From: Whitmania pigra
Lineage: Eukaryota > Annelida > Clitellata > Hirudinida > Haemopidae
Direction: 5' to 3'
Assembly (NCBI GenBank): GCA_021613335.1
Contig: JAJTWR010000479.1
Location: 744,001-808,000 of the forward strand
Length of the DNA stretch: 64,000 bases
Part shown: positions 16,985-26,695 of the stretch, piece after piece
Layout: each line of letters opens with the position of its first letter
Position numbering within the stretch: the first letter of the stretch is position 1
Position numbers and translations under genes: made by a program
The notes under the pieces: model-generated
Database searches by the model: none
Told to the model about the DNA's origin: nothing
What the model saw: only the letters and a program-made list of their open reading frames with translations

Positions 16985-17635
16985 ATGAAAATTACCGACA
17001 CCCTTTTCCAAAATCTCAGACAAGATTACAAATCTGCTTCATTGAGCGAAAACGAGGTTCATAAAAATCCTCTAAAACAATTTGAAAAATGGTTTAACGA
17101 TGCCATAGAAGCGCAAATTTATGCGCCAAACGTAATGACGCTGGCCACTACAGATAAAAACCGAAAGCCCAATGCCCGTATTGTTTTGCTAAAAGGATTC
17201 GATGAAAATGGTTTTGATTTTTACACCAATTACTTGAGCGAAAAAGGCAAAGAATTGAAAAAAAATCCATTTGCTTGTTTGGTATTTTTTTGGCCCGAAT
17301 TAGAACGGCAGGTGCGTATTGAAGGCCGGGTAGAAAAATTAGACAAGGCTGTTTCTGAAGTTTATTTCCATTCCAGACCGCCAGGCAGCCAAATTGGCGC
17401 AATTGCCTCTCCGCAAAGTCAGGTTATCAGCAACAGAAAAGTATTGGAAAATAAAGTGGAAGAGTTAACATTAAAATATGAAGGAAAAACCATCCCTAAA
17501 CCGGCACACTGGGGCGGTTATCTGGTAAAACCAACTCATATGGAGTTTTGGCAAGGCAGAAGCAACCGACTGCACGACAGAATTAAATATGAATTAAAAG
17601 ACAACGTTTGGCAAATTAGCAGATTAGCTCCATAA
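16985..17635 (+). CDS. pdxH: Pyridoxamine 5'-phosphate oxidase PdxH
   Basis: This FMN-dependent enzyme oxidises pyridoxine or pyridoxamine 5'-phosphate to pyridoxal 5'-phosphate, the cofactor used for example by SerC in this window. Family motifs are present: MTLATTDKNRKPNARIVLLKG, the FMN-binding FYTNYLSEKGKEL, RQVRIEGRVEK, RPPGSQIGAIASPQS and the C-terminal FWQGRSNRLHDRIKY followed by RLAP. From the ATG at 16985 the length is 216 residues, normal for the family. The hydroxyacyl-CoA dehydrogenase gene follows after 3 bp, so they are likely co-transcribed. Confidence 0.96.
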   Translation: MKITDTLFQNLRQDYKSASLSENEVHKNPLKQFEKWFNDAIEAQIYAPNVMTLATTDKNRKPNARIVLLKGFDENGFDFYTNYLSEKGKELKKNPFACLVFFWPELERQVRIEGRVEKLDKAVSEVYFHSRPPGSQIGAIASPQSQVISNRKVLENKVEELTLKYEGKTIPKPAHWGGYLVKPTHMEFWQGRSNRLHDRIKYELKDNVWQISRLAP

Positions 17636-17638
17636 ATT

Positions 17639-18526
17639 ATGAAAAACATAGCAGTAGTCGGCTCAGGCACAATGGGCAACGGCATAGCTCATACATTTGC
17701 GCAATTTGGTTTTAATGTTAATTTAATTGACGTTAAAGCCGAAGTTTTGACAAAAGCCTTAGACATTATCAGCAAAAATCTGGATCGCCAGATAGCAAAA
17801 AATAACATCAGCGAAACCGATAAAGAGGTAATATTTAAACGTATAACTACTTTTACTCATTTAAAACAAGGCGTTGCCCACGCCGATTTAGTAGTTGAAG
17901 CGGCTACCGAAAATACCGAACTTAAGCTAAATATATTTAAAGATTTAGATAAATTTTCTAAACCTGACGCTATTTTGGCCAGCAACACATCCTCCATATC
18001 TGTTACACAAATTGCAGCGGCAACCAACCGGGGCCATAAAGTAATTGGCATGCATTTTATGAATCCGGTACCCGTTATGCAATTGGTAGAAGTTATTCGC
18101 GGTTACCAAACCGACGATGATACCTGCGCCAAAGTAACCGAAATAGCTCGCCTGTTAAAAAAAACGCCGGTTGAGGTAAACGATTATCCCGGTTTTATTG
18201 CCAACCGCATTTTAATGCCTATGATTAACGAAGCCATTTATTCGCTGTACGAAGGGGTAGCAGGGGTAACTGAGATTGATACTGTGATGAAATTAGGCAT
18301 GGCTCATCCGATGGGGCCTTTACAATTAGCAGATTTTATTGGTTTGGACGTATGTCTGGCTATTCTCAAAGTGCTTCATAACGGTTTTGGAAATCCTAAA
18401 TATGCGCCATGCCCGCTTTTGGTAAATATGGTAGCCGCGAGCAAAGTTGGCGTAAAAACCGGCGAAGGCTTTTACGATTATAGCTCCGGAACAAAAAATG
18501 CTAAGGCAAGCGTTAAATTTTCATAG
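17639..18526 (+). CDS. hbd: 3-hydroxybutyryl-CoA (3-hydroxyacyl-CoA) dehydrogenase
   Basis: This 295-residue NAD-dependent dehydrogenase interconverts 3-hydroxyacyl-CoA and 3-ketoacyl-CoA. The N-terminal Rossmann motif is VVGSGTMGNGIA (about residues 5-16). The catalytic region is EAATEN, SNTSSISV and IGMHFMNPVPVMQLVEVI, with the catalytic His in GMHF. The C-terminal helical domain has GFIANRILMPMINEA and GMAHPMGPLQLADFIGLD. Length and domain order match the short HbdA type. It is distinct from PaaH at 45504, which has extra C-terminal sequence. The coupling to pdxH (3-bp gap) looks like an operon of convenience. Confidence 0.92.
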   Translation: MKNIAVVGSGTMGNGIAHTFAQFGFNVNLIDVKAEVLTKALDIISKNLDRQIAKNNISETDKEVIFKRITTFTHLKQGVAHADLVVEAATENTELKLNIFKDLDKFSKPDAILASNTSSISVTQIAAATNRGHKVIGMHFMNPVPVMQLVEVIRGYQTDDDTCAKVTEIARLLKKTPVEVNDYPGFIANRILMPMINEAIYSLYEGVAGVTEIDTVMKLGMAHPMGPLQLADFIGLDVCLAILKVLHNGFGNPKYAPCPLLVNMVAASKVGVKTGEGFYDYSSGTKNAKASVKFS

Positions 18527-18612
18527 TTTTTCTGTTTTTATATTTGTTGCTCATAGATTTTGTATAGCAAAACCACCCCTCTGATAACTTGGTAATTCAA
18601 AAGCCAAACTTT

Positions 18613-18620
18613 TATATTTG
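18613..18620 (+). promoter_or_regulatory. -7 type promoter motif of ruvB, leaderless arrangement
   Basis: TATATTTG ends 4 nt before the ATG at 18625, and a TTG that could act as the -33 element lies 21 nt upstream (18589-18591). The spacing predicts an mRNA starting at or very near the start codon. It supports 18625 over the alternative TTG start at 18589, which would be upstream of the transcription start. Confidence 0.5.
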
Positions 18621-18624
18621 TGCC

Positions 18625-19647
18625 ATGAACGAAAATCTGGATCCGTCGCCGGAAAGGCTTTCTTCTGTTGAAAGAGATATTGAACGCGCTTTGCGTCCAC
18701 AGGAATTTGATGATTTTACCGGTCAGAACAAGATTTTAGAGAACCTCAAAATTTTTGTAAAGGCTGCAAAACTTCGCCGCGAAGCTTTAGATCACGTTTT
18801 ATTACATGGCCCCCCGGGTTTGGGAAAAACCACCCTGTCTCATATTGTAGCTAATGAAATGGGCGTAAATATTAAAGTTACCTCCGGCCCGGTATTAGAT
18901 AAACCAGGCGATTTAGCGGGCTTGCTTACCAATTTAGAGGCAGGGGATATTCTTTTTATTGATGAAATCCATCGATTATCGCCTTTGGTAGAAGAATATT
19001 TATACTCTGCCATGGAAGATTTTAAAATTGATATCATGCTGGATAGCGGCCCCAATGCCCGCTCGGTGCAAATAGGGTTAAACCCCTTTACACTTATTGG
19101 CGCTACCACGCGATCAGGATTGCTTACTGCTCCATTACGGGCTCGTTTCGGTATTAATTCCCGTTTAGAATATTATGACGCCAAACTATTAACAACCATT
19201 GTTTTGCGCTCTGCGTATATCTTAAAAACCCCCATTACAGATGAAGGAGCTTATGAAATTGCCAGACGTAGCCGAGGCACCCCGCGTATAGCCAACGCAT
19301 TGCTTAGAAGAATCCGCGATTTTGCCCAAATTAAAGGAACCGGTAAAATCGATACGGAAATTTCAAAATATGCCTTAAATGCGCTAAATGTTGACGAACA
19401 CGGTCTTGACGAAATGGACAATAAAATATTAACCGTTATTATTGATAAGTTTAAAGGCGGCCCTGTAGGCTTAAAAACCATTGCAACTGCCGTAGGCGAA
19501 GATGATGGAACTATTGAAGAGGTTTACGAACCGTTTCTCATCCAAGAGGGATATCTGATGCGTACTGCAAGAGGCAGAGAAATTACCGATGCGGCGTACA
19601 AACATTTAGGACGTAAAAAATCAGAACAAACCGGAAAATTATTTTAA
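18625..19647 (+). CDS. ruvB: Holliday junction branch migration helicase RuvB
   Basis: RuvB is the AAA+ motor that, with RuvA, drives branch migration of Holliday junctions. The 340-residue protein has the usual opening [20 protein letters not shown] and [11 protein letters not shown]. Walker A is GPPGLGKTT, Walker B is FIDEIHRL, sensor 1 lies in [11 protein letters not shown] and the arginine finger in APLRARFG. A winged-helix C-terminus follows ([25 protein letters not shown]). The start at 18625 gives the normal length. No ruvA is seen nearby. Confidence 0.97.
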   Translation: MNENLDPSPERLSSVERDIERALRPQEFDDFTGQNKILENLKIFVKAAKLRREALDHVLLHGPPGLGKTTLSHIVANEMGVNIKVTSGPVLDKPGDLAGLLTNLEAGDILFIDEIHRLSPLVEEYLYSAMEDFKIDIMLDSGPNARSVQIGLNPFTLIGATTRSGLLTAPLRARFGINSRLEYYDAKLLTTIVLRSAYILKTPITDEGAYEIARRSRGTPRIANALLRRIRDFAQIKGTGKIDTEISKYALNALNVDEHGLDEMDNKILTVIIDKFKGGPVGLKTIATAVGEDDGTIEEVYEPFLIQEGYLMRTARGREITDAAYKHLGRKKSEQTGKLF

Positions 19648-19869
19648 ATTTGAGTTGGAGATAAGAAATAGGGTAAAGTTGTTAAATAGCATAAAAACGG
19701 AATGATTCTAATAACTGGCAACTGGAGTTAGTTATATAAAAATGCCAGCAATAATTTTTGTTAAAAACTAATTTTTGTGGATAAAATTATGCCATAAAAA
19801 TAATTTAATACTTTGCGGTTATTTTGGTTTAAATATATATTTGAACAAATAAATTAATAAAATGTAATC

Positions 19870-20046
19870 ATGGAAAAATTCGCAAAAGTAAAAGAGGTTG
19901 TGGCTGCAATAGAAACAGACGTGGAGAAATTTTATAACGCAGGTAATGCTGCAGCAGGAACTCGCGTTCGTAAAGCTATGCAAGAATTGAAGGGTTTAGC
20001 TCAGGAAATTCGCACAGAAATCACAGAGAAAAAAAACACTAAGTAA
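19870..20046 (+). CDS. Histone H1-like (Hc1-type) nucleoid protein
   Basis: This 58-residue protein reads MEKFAKVKEVVAAIETDVEKF, then YNAGNAAAGTRVRKAMQELK, with a Lys-rich C-terminus. The helical N-domain and the GNAAAGTRxRKxxQELKxLAQEIR pattern match the small Hc1-like histone family that is nearly universal in Bacteroidota, thought to bind and compact DNA. Compared with chlamydial Hc1, the long Lys-rich tail is missing, as usual for this group. It stands alone, has a terminator at 20065-20107 and lies in a low-coding stretch, consistent with a strongly and separately expressed gene. Confidence 0.85.
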   Translation: MEKFAKVKEVVAAIETDVEKFYNAGNAAAGTRVRKAMQELKGLAQEIRTEITEKKNTK

Positions 20047-20064
20047 GTTTTGCCCCAAACAAAG

Positions 20065-20107
20065 AGAAGCCGTCCCATAAATGTAAGTTTATTATGTGGT
20101 GGCTTCT
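20065..20107 (+). terminator. Intrinsic terminator after the histone-like gene
   Basis: AGAAGCC (20065-20071) pairs with GGCTTCT (20101-20107); inner bases CATAAA and TTTATTATG can extend the stem partly. A short T-rich tail follows. It lies 18 bp after the stop. Confidence 0.6.
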
Positions 20108-20582
20108 TTATAAACTTATTTTACAGACGATTATTAATTTGATTGTTTATACGTTCTTGCAAATTAAAATTTAATTTTTTTAACAACTATGATTACGTAA
20201 TTTTACCGGCTATTGTAAAAATAGGGGGTTGTGGTTGGTTCGATTTTTTTTATCTTTTACTTTAATTTGGGCTTGATATTTAATTTAAAAATCGGGGGCT
20301 AAAGAAGTGTTTGTTTTTTTACTTAAGCTTCTGTAAATTAGCTTTTTGTTTAATTTATAGGGGTTCCTTTGAGTAATGCTGCATCTTTGTAGCGCGTGGT
20401 ATGTTTATGCTTTATAAATCAATCGTACCGGTCAAATCATTCTTTCTTTATTAATGGACATTGCTAATGCGTTTTTTATTAAAAACAAATTTATAAACCC
20501 CTCTTCTACCAGCAGAATATCCCATGCAATTACATTTTAATTTGCATGTTCGTGTTCTGTTTTAGCTTTTCTTACAAACCTT
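20108..20582. other. Intergenic region without a supported gene
   Basis: This is AT-rich sequence with stops in all frames. I see no RNA gene structure that I can name. Confidence 0.4.
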
Positions 20583-20590
20583 TATCTTTG
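20583..20590 (+). promoter_or_regulatory. -7 type promoter motif of purM, nearly leaderless
   Basis: TATCTTTG (TAnnTTTG) ends 7 nt before the purM ATG at 20598. A clear -33 element is not visible. Confidence 0.45.
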
Positions 20591-20597
20591 CAAGCAA

Positions 20598-21779
20598 ATG
20601 AGCGATAACAGGTATCAACAACGCGGCGTTTCTGCCGGTAAAGAAGATGTATACAATGCCATTAAAAATATTGACAAAGGCATTTTTCCAAGAGCGTTTT
20701 GCAAAATTATTCCTGATATTTTAGGCGGAGATAAGGCATACTGCAATATTATGCATGCTGATGGCGCCGGAACAAAATCTTCTCTTGCTTACGCCTATTG
20801 GAAAGAAACCGGTGATTTATCCGTTTGGAAAGGCATTGCGCAAGATGCCATCATCATGAATTTAGACGATTTGATTTGCGTAGGAGCTACCGATCACATT
20901 TTGTTATCATCCGCCATTGGTAGAAACAAAAATCTAATTACCGGCGAGGTAATAGCTGCCATTATTAACGGAACGGCAGAAATATTATCAAATTTACGAG
21001 AACTGGGTATTTCTATTTATGCCACAGGAGGGGAAACTGCCGATGTAGGCGATTTGGTACGCACCATAATTGTTGATAGCGCTGTAACCTGTCGGATCAA
21101 GCGCGCTGACGTTATCAGCAATGACCGTATCAAAGCCGGAAACGTGATTATCGGGCTAGCTTCTTTTGGCAAATCCACTTACGAAAACTGCTACAACAGC
21201 GGCATAGGTTCTAACGGGTTAACATCCGCTAGGCATGATGTGTTTGCAAAAAATATCGCCCAAAAATATCCTGAATGTTTTGATCCGAACTTACCTTCGG
21301 ATTTGGTTTTTTCAGGCAAAAAACAACTTACCGATCAAATTGCAATTGAGGGTTTTGGTTACATAGATATCGGAAAACTGGTTCTTTCACCCACCCGTAC
21401 CTATGCCCCTGTAATTAAAAAAGTACTCGAAAGCTATCGCTCGCAAATTGACGGCATTGTACATTGCAGCGGAGGGGGGCAAACAAAAGTATTACACTTT
21501 GTCAATAACCATACCCATGTTATTAAAGACAACTTGTTTCCAATTCCTCCGTTGTTTAAATTAATACAAGAACAAAGCGGAACCCAATGGAAAGAAATGT
21601 ACAAAGTGTTTAACATGGGGCATCGAATGGAAATTTATTGCCCGGAAAAAATTGCAGACAATATCATTGCCATTTCTCAAAGTTATCATATCGATGCGCA
21701 AATTATCGGTTGGGTAAAAAACGATTCTAAAAAACAACTAACCTTAACGAGCGAATTTGGTCAATTTAAATACAATTAA
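20598..21779 (+). CDS. purM: Phosphoribosylformylglycinamidine cyclo-ligase (AIR synthase) PurM
   Basis: PurM closes the imidazole ring of AIR with ATP in purine synthesis. The protein has 393 residues, the longer form usual in Bacteroidota. It starts with RYQQRGVSAGKEDVYNAI, which carries the family's RGVSAG element. The ATP and substrate motifs are HADGAGTKSSLAY, DAIIMNLDDLICVGA, ATGGETADVGDLVRT and VIIGLASFGKSTYE; HCSGGGQTKVLHF follows in the C-terminal half. It is followed after about 45 bp by nhaA, which has its own promoter motif. PurH of the same pathway lies at 59906. Confidence 0.93.
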   Translation: MSDNRYQQRGVSAGKEDVYNAIKNIDKGIFPRAFCKIIPDILGGDKAYCNIMHADGAGTKSSLAYAYWKETGDLSVWKGIAQDAIIMNLDDLICVGATDHILLSSAIGRNKNLITGEVIAAIINGTAEILSNLRELGISIYATGGETADVGDLVRTIIVDSAVTCRIKRADVISNDRIKAGNVIIGLASFGKSTYENCYNSGIGSNGLTSARHDVFAKNIAQKYPECFDPNLPSDLVFSGKKQLTDQIAIEGFGYIDIGKLVLSPTRTYAPVIKKVLESYRSQIDGIVHCSGGGQTKVLHFVNNHTHVIKDNLFPIPPLFKLIQEQSGTQWKEMYKVFNMGHRMEIYCPEKIADNIIAISQSYHIDAQIIGWVKNDSKKQLTLTSEFGQFKYN

Positions 21780-21809
21780 GCTTTCTGCGACCAAATGAGT
21801 TAAAATCAT

Positions 21810-21817
21810 TAATTTTG
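21810..21817 (+). promoter_or_regulatory. -7 type promoter motif of nhaA, leaderless arrangement
   Basis: TAATTTTG ends 6 nt before the ATG at 21824 and overlaps the alternative TTG start at 21815, which is therefore unlikely. Confidence 0.45.
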
Positions 21818-21823
21818 GCAAAT

Positions 21824-22999
21824 ATGATAAAAAAAATTAGCCTTTCGACTTTTGAACGTTTTTTTCAATCTAAAAAGGCCGGAGGAGTATTACTTTTAAT
21901 TTGCGTACTTATTTCTCTTTTAATTGCCAACGGAAGTCTGAAAGAAAATTTTGCTTCGTTTTTGGCGCAAAAAGTCGGTTTAACCTACCATCATATAGAT
22001 CTCAATTATGCAATCTGGACCTGGATTAACGACGGACTTATGGCTGTTTTTTTTCTTTATGTAGGATTAGAGATTAAACGCGAACTATTGGAAGGAGAAT
22101 TATCAAGCTTTAAAAAATCGGCTTTGCCGGTGTTATCGGCCATTGGAGGCATGTTAATACCGGCATGTATTTATATTGTTTTTAATCTGAACAAAGAAAC
22201 GGCTTCAGGTTGGGGTATTCCAATGGCTACCGATATTGCTTTTGCCCTTGCCATTATTGGTTTGTTGGGCAGGCGTATTCCTCATAGTTTAAAAATTTTT
22301 TTGGCGGCTCTTGCCATTGTAGATGATTTGGGTGCTATTCTGGTGATTGCTTTATTTTACACCGGACAAATCCATCTTAATTATTTACTCATGGCCGGCG
22401 GCGTAGTGGTTTTACTTGGGGTTATAAACTTGCTGGGAGTTAAAAATATCTTTTTTTACTTACTTCCGGGTTTATGTTTGTGGTATTTTATCCATCATTC
22501 GGGGGTTCATGCTACCGTTGCCGGAGTGCTTTTGGCTTTTTGTATTCCTACCAGCAAAGCGGTCAGTAAAATATCGCCATTAGAGAAACTGGAGCATAGC
22601 TTAAATATTCCTGTTAATTTTTTTATCATGCCTGTTTTTGCGCTTGCCAATACCAATATTACTTTTACTAAAGAGGTGATTGGCGGTTTTTTTTCGCCTT
22701 TAACTTTGGGTATTATTTGGGGATTGCTAATAGGCAAACCGCTTGGCATTTCCATGTTTTCATGGTTGGCCATTAAGCTTAAAATTGCAAAATTACCCAA
22801 CAAAGTAAAATGGAGTCATATTTTGGGCGCAGGGATGCTTGCCGGTATTGGTTTTACCATGTCTATTTTTATAGCTTTGCTTTCATTCCAAAACGATAGC
22901 TTTATTCAAGAAGCAAAATTTGCCATACTAAGCGCTTCGGTATTTTCCGGGCTTTGCGGCTTTGTTTTTTTGAAGAAAACAGCTTTGACAACTTTATAA
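21824..22999 (+). CDS. nhaA: Na+/H+ antiporter NhaA
   Basis: This inner-membrane antiporter exchanges protons for sodium or lithium in pH and salt homeostasis. From the ATG at 21824 it has 391 residues with about 11-12 hydrophobic segments. The hallmark motifs are FFLYVGLEIKRELLEGEL near residue 70, PMATDIAFALAIIGLLGRRIP with the sensor region, and AIVDDLGAILVIALFYT holding the two adjacent essential aspartates. Length and motif order match the family. No regulator such as nhaR is adjacent. Confidence 0.96.
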   Translation: MIKKISLSTFERFFQSKKAGGVLLLICVLISLLIANGSLKENFASFLAQKVGLTYHHIDLNYAIWTWINDGLMAVFFLYVGLEIKRELLEGELSSFKKSALPVLSAIGGMLIPACIYIVFNLNKETASGWGIPMATDIAFALAIIGLLGRRIPHSLKIFLAALAIVDDLGAILVIALFYTGQIHLNYLLMAGGVVVLLGVINLLGVKNIFFYLLPGLCLWYFIHHSGVHATVAGVLLAFCIPTSKAVSKISPLEKLEHSLNIPVNFFIMPVFALANTNITFTKEVIGGFFSPLTLGIIWGLLIGKPLGISMFSWLAIKLKIAKLPNKVKWSHILGAGMLAGIGFTMSIFIALLSFQNDSFIQEAKFAILSASVFSGLCGFVFLKKTALTTL

Positions 23000-23729
23000 A
23001 ATAGATGCGCATTGGAGTTACAAGCGCAACAAGTTAATTAATTGAATTTAAAGTTATGCATATTATCAACAATGGCAGGGCGTTTGCTAATGAGCGCTTA
23101 GTTGGTAATAGTTTCCCGCCTGTTTTAAGAGAGCGTTTTTTTCTTTAAGGTCTTCTTTTTTCATATCAGTTTTTTCATATCAGGGTAAACGTATCGGTAG
23201 ATGAGGCGGTTTATCATATACCATTGGTTTTGCACAGGCGGCGTATTTGTTGGGGCGACCGCTGATGATTTCTGAGTTTATCATCTATAAAATTTTTCAT
23301 GTGTCGGGTAAAAAACTTCGAAGGCTGTTTATCGGCTTTACGTTTGTTGCAAAACGTTTGTACCCTTGTGGGTTTTCTACCCTTCGGGAGGCTGTTACGC
23401 TTCGTTATCAGCCTATGGTATTATTAAGCCGAATTGCCCTGCAATAGAACAATTACCGGGCTTTACTTTTTTAAAGGCTGTTATTTGACGGCTTTGTACT
23501 CGGTTGATCTGATTCATTTTTTTGACCTGTGCATACAAAAATTTATTTTTCAGCCCCAGCTCAAAAGTTTCCCTTGAGGTTGAATAGAGATTGATTATGA
23601 TTTGAACTTAGGAATAGGAAATTTATACGGAGATTGTGCCGGAGGCTAACAAAAAAAACTCATCAAGGTTAAAGGGGCATATTAATTTAGAAAGTTAAAC
23701 AAATTATCTTCTTTATGCATTTACTTGGT
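23000..23729. other. Gene-poor stretch, 0.73 kb
   Basis: No supported gene. A 66-codon frame at 23247-23447 has no family features. The bases around 23365-23400 contain a GC-richer patch (TGTGGG, CTTCGGGAG) of unknown nature. The stretch looks like worn coding or mobile DNA. Confidence 0.4.
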
Positions 23730-24209
23730 TTATAGTTGTTTTACTCTGGTAAATTTGGTTGTCATAATAAGTTTATCAACTCTTTCCGGTAATTCATCCG
23801 GCTTTTGAACCGAATTTTGGTAAAGAATATCGTACGCATATTCTACTTGCCAACCCATGCTATTGGCAGTCAATTCTTTAACGATAAGAATTGTGCCATC
23901 CGCAGCAGCAATATCAGCAGTTTTTAAAATGCCATTTTTATAGACGTATGGAGAGGTAACGATTTTGCCCTTATCATAAACAATTGTTACATTATTGTGG
24001 TCAAAAGTTACGGTGAAATACCATTTTTTAAGATAATGACTATCGCTATAAAGCAATTTTCCGCTTGAATCGTAGAATTCACATTTTATACTTTGGAATT
24101 TCCATTTCCCTTTAATAAGATTTACTTCGTTATTTTTTTCGGTATCATTATCTTTTTTGCAGGCTGCAAATGATAAGGCAACTATTAATAAATAAATTAC
24201 TTTTTTCAT
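23730..24209 (-). CDS. Putative lipoprotein, lipocalin-like
   Basis: This 159-residue protein has a lipoprotein signal ending LSFAACKK, so Cys at about residue 17 would be lipidated. The mature part has a run of beta-strands with G-K-W-K-F-Q near the start and F-x-V-T-F-D-H-N-N-V-T, typical of small lipocalin-like Bacteroidota lipoproteins of unknown ligand. After the Cys come KKDND and Glu/Asn residues, compatible with outer-membrane or surface placement. It lies alone, on the opposite strand to serC. Confidence 0.65.
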   Translation of the reverse strand: MKKVIYLLIVALSFAACKKDNDTEKNNEVNLIKGKWKFQSIKCEFYDSSGKLLYSDSHYLKKWYFTVTFDHNNVTIVYDKGKIVTSPYVYKNGILKTADIAAADGTILIVKELTANSMGWQVEYAYDILYQNSVQKPDELPERVDKLIMTTKFTRVKQL

Positions 24210-24432
24210 CCGTTTTTTTTTTTCGATTCAATTATTTAAACAACGGTAATTTTGGCCGGTTTCATGTATAAATTTTCAGATAATTTTAGCTTCTTGTTCC
24301 CTGAGCAGATTGCAGCTTTTTGCCATATCTTTCACTACATTGGGTATGAGTGATTTATAATATGGATTAAAATCTATTAAATTTTTTAAACTAAAACTAC
24401 TATTTTTACGTCCGTTAAAAATCAAGTATAAA

Positions 24433-25497
24433 ATGAGATACAATTTTGGCGCGGGTCCGTGCATCTTGCCTCAAGAGGTTTTCAAACAGGCCTCTCAAGC
24501 AGTTTTAGATTTTAAAGATGGTTTATCAATTCTGGAAATTTCTCATCGAACGCCCGAGTTTGAAGCTATCGTAGAAGAAACTGTTGCTTTAGTTAAGCAA
24601 CTATTAAACGTTCCGTCAGGTTATTCGGTTTTGTTATTACAAGGCGGCGCAAGTATGCAGTTTTCTATGGTACCTATGAATTTATTGCCCGATGGGGCAA
24701 CAGCTTCTTATTTAGACACGGGCGTTTGGGCAAGTAAGGCTATTAAAGAAGTAAAAAATTTTGGACAGGCTCATACAGTGGCATCCTCTAAAGATGCAAA
24801 CTATACTTTTATACCAAAAGACTTCGAAATTCCGTCAGATAGCGTTTACTTTCACTATACCTCTAATAATACCATTTACGGAACAGAACTTTTTTCAGTT
24901 CCTAACACCCGAGTTCCAATTGTTTGCGATATGTCTTCAGACATTATGAGCCGCCCGGTAGACGTTTCTAAATACGATTTAATTTATGCGGGAGCGCAAA
25001 AAAATATCGGTCCTGCCGGATTAACAATTGTGATTGTTAAAGATGAAATTTTAGGGAAAGCAGGCAGGTCAATTCCATCCATGTTAGATTATAAAGTACA
25101 TATCGAATGGGGTTCTATGTACAACACCCCTCCGGTATTTTCTATTTATACTGCCATGTTAAATCTTCGGTGGCTAAAATCTAAAGGAGGAGTAACTCAG
25201 TTGGAGGAAGAAAACATTGCAAAAGCGACCGCGCTTTATAAAGAAATAGACAGAAATTCTATGTTTAAGGGTACCTGCTCGATAGAAGATCGTTCTAGAA
25301 TGAACGCTTGTTTTGTAATGAACAATCCTGAGCTGGAAAAACTTTTTGCAAAAATTGCGGACGAAAATGGTTTTGAAGGCTTAAAGGGTCATAGAAGCGT
25401 TGGCGGTTTTAGGGCTTCTCTGTACAATGCTTTGCCAATTACAGCCGTACATGCGCTTATTGAATTAATGCAGTATTTCGAAGAAAAATATAAATAA
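24433..25497 (+). CDS. serC: Phosphoserine aminotransferase SerC
   Basis: SerC is a PLP enzyme that converts 3-phosphohydroxypyruvate to phosphoserine. The 354-residue protein opens with [15 protein letters not shown] and has [28 protein letters not shown] and the PLP-lysine motif [12 protein letters not shown] at about residue 195. It ends with [13 protein letters not shown], all family hallmarks. The gene is 3 bp ahead of serA, so the two first steps of serine synthesis are co-transcribed, with the DUF1015 gene downstream. Confidence 0.97.
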   Translation: MRYNFGAGPCILPQEVFKQASQAVLDFKDGLSILEISHRTPEFEAIVEETVALVKQLLNVPSGYSVLLLQGGASMQFSMVPMNLLPDGATASYLDTGVWASKAIKEVKNFGQAHTVASSKDANYTFIPKDFEIPSDSVYFHYTSNNTIYGTELFSVPNTRVPIVCDMSSDIMSRPVDVSKYDLIYAGAQKNIGPAGLTIVIVKDEILGKAGRSIPSMLDYKVHIEWGSMYNTPPVFSIYTAMLNLRWLKSKGGVTQLEEENIAKATALYKEIDRNSMFKGTCSIEDRSRMNACFVMNNPELEKLFAKIADENGFEGLKGHRSVGGFRASLYNALPITAVHALIELMQYFEEKYK

Positions 25498-25500
25498 TTT

Positions 25501-26451
25501 ATGGTTAAAATACTCGCCAATGATGGCATAGATCCTTTAGGGAAAAAATTATTGGAAGACGCCGGTTTTATGGTAGATACAAATACGATTCCTCAAGAAC
25601 AATTGGCTGACGCGCTAAAAAATTATGACGGTATTACCGTGCGCAGCGTTACCAAATTAAGAAAAGAATTAATTGACGCAGCGCCAAACATTAAAATAAT
25701 TGGCAGAGGGGGGGTAGGCATGGATAACATTGATGTTGAATATGCCCGCAGTAAAGGTATTACAGTGATAAATACGCCGTCAGCCTCGTCTTTATCGGTT
25801 GCAGAGTTGGTTTTTGCGCATCTTTTTACCGGCGTTCGTTTCTTACAGGAGGCAAACCGTAAAATGCCTACCGAGGGAGCGACTAAATTTAACGACCTTA
25901 AAAAAGCTTATGCAAAAGGGGTAGAACTTCGCGGAAAAAACCTTGGTATTGTTGGTTTTGGACGTATTGGAAGAGAAACCGCCGCCGTTGCGCTTGGTTT
26001 AGGAATGAATGTTTTAGCTCACGACCTTCGCACAATTGAAGGCAACATAACCCTGCGTTTAACCCAAGGTATTACAGTTGATATCCCGTTTAAAACCGTA
26101 TCGTTAGAAGAGGTAATTACACAAAGCGATTTTATCTCGTTGCACACTCCTTTAACCAAAAAACCTATCTTAGGGAGAGAAGAATTTTCAAAAATGAAAA
26201 AAGGAGTTGGTATTGTAAACTGCTCTCGCGGCGGTACTATTGACGAACAAGCGCTGATTGAAGCGCTAAATAACAGACAGGTTGCCTTTGCCGGGTTAGA
26301 CGTTTTTGATAACGAACCGAAGCCTTTAGCCACCTTGTTAAATCACCCCAAAATATCATTAACTCCGCATATTGGCGCTTCTACCAATGAGGCTCAAAAA
26401 CGCATTGGAGAGGAATTGGCCACTTTAATTATTAATCATTTTAAAAATTAG
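25501..26451 (+). CDS. serA: D-3-phosphoglycerate dehydrogenase SerA (short form)
   Basis: SerA oxidises 3-phosphoglycerate to phosphohydroxypyruvate with NAD. The 316-residue protein is a D-2-hydroxyacid dehydrogenase. GRGGVGMDNIDVEYARSKGI and SASSLSVAELVFAHL belong to the substrate domain; the Rossmann motif is GIVGFGRIGRETA. The catalytic Arg is in NCSRGG, Glu in DVFDNEP and His in TPHIGAST. There is no C-terminal ACT or ASB domain, so the serine feedback seen in the E. coli enzyme is not expected by that route. It sits 3 bp after serC. Confidence 0.93.
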   Translation: MVKILANDGIDPLGKKLLEDAGFMVDTNTIPQEQLADALKNYDGITVRSVTKLRKELIDAAPNIKIIGRGGVGMDNIDVEYARSKGITVINTPSASSLSVAELVFAHLFTGVRFLQEANRKMPTEGATKFNDLKKAYAKGVELRGKNLGIVGFGRIGRETAAVALGLGMNVLAHDLRTIEGNITLRLTQGITVDIPFKTVSLEEVITQSDFISLHTPLTKKPILGREEFSKMKKGVGIVNCSRGGTIDEQALIEALNNRQVAFAGLDVFDNEPKPLATLLNHPKISLTPHIGASTNEAQKRIGEELATLIINHFKN

Positions 26452-26657
26452 ATATTAACTCCGCGTTTGAAATTGCCGCGTAATTAACAGTGCGTAATTA
26501 ACAGAAAGAGAGATTTTGTTGGATTAAAAATTTTAAACTTACCATTTCATTGGTTTATTTTAAATTGTCGATTTGCCGCTGTTTTTGAGAGGCTTGCGAT
26601 GCCTTGCCAGTTTTAAGAAAACGCGCTTTGCGATTGCTTTTATATAACGGTTGTTTC

Positions 26658-26665
26658 TATATTTG
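26658..26665 (+). promoter_or_regulatory. -7 type promoter motif of the DUF1015 gene
   Basis: TATATTTG lies 30 nt before the ATG at 26696. It supports that start over a longer in-frame opening at 26651, which overlaps the motif. Confidence 0.45.
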
Positions 26666-26695
26666 AGAATCTTAAAAAAAACAGCTAAAAACAGT

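Noticed and set aside
19720..19735. GTTAGTT near 19725 as another PaaR-type site
   Set aside because: Only one half-site is present, with no left arm and no relevant gene nearby.
20108..20582. Possible structured RNA in the gap before purM
   Set aside because: I could not identify a conserved fold by eye. A covariance-model search would be decisive, and without it no call is made.
23247..23447. Plus-strand frame of 66 codons
   Set aside because: The composition looks random and no motif was found. It is probably worn DNA.
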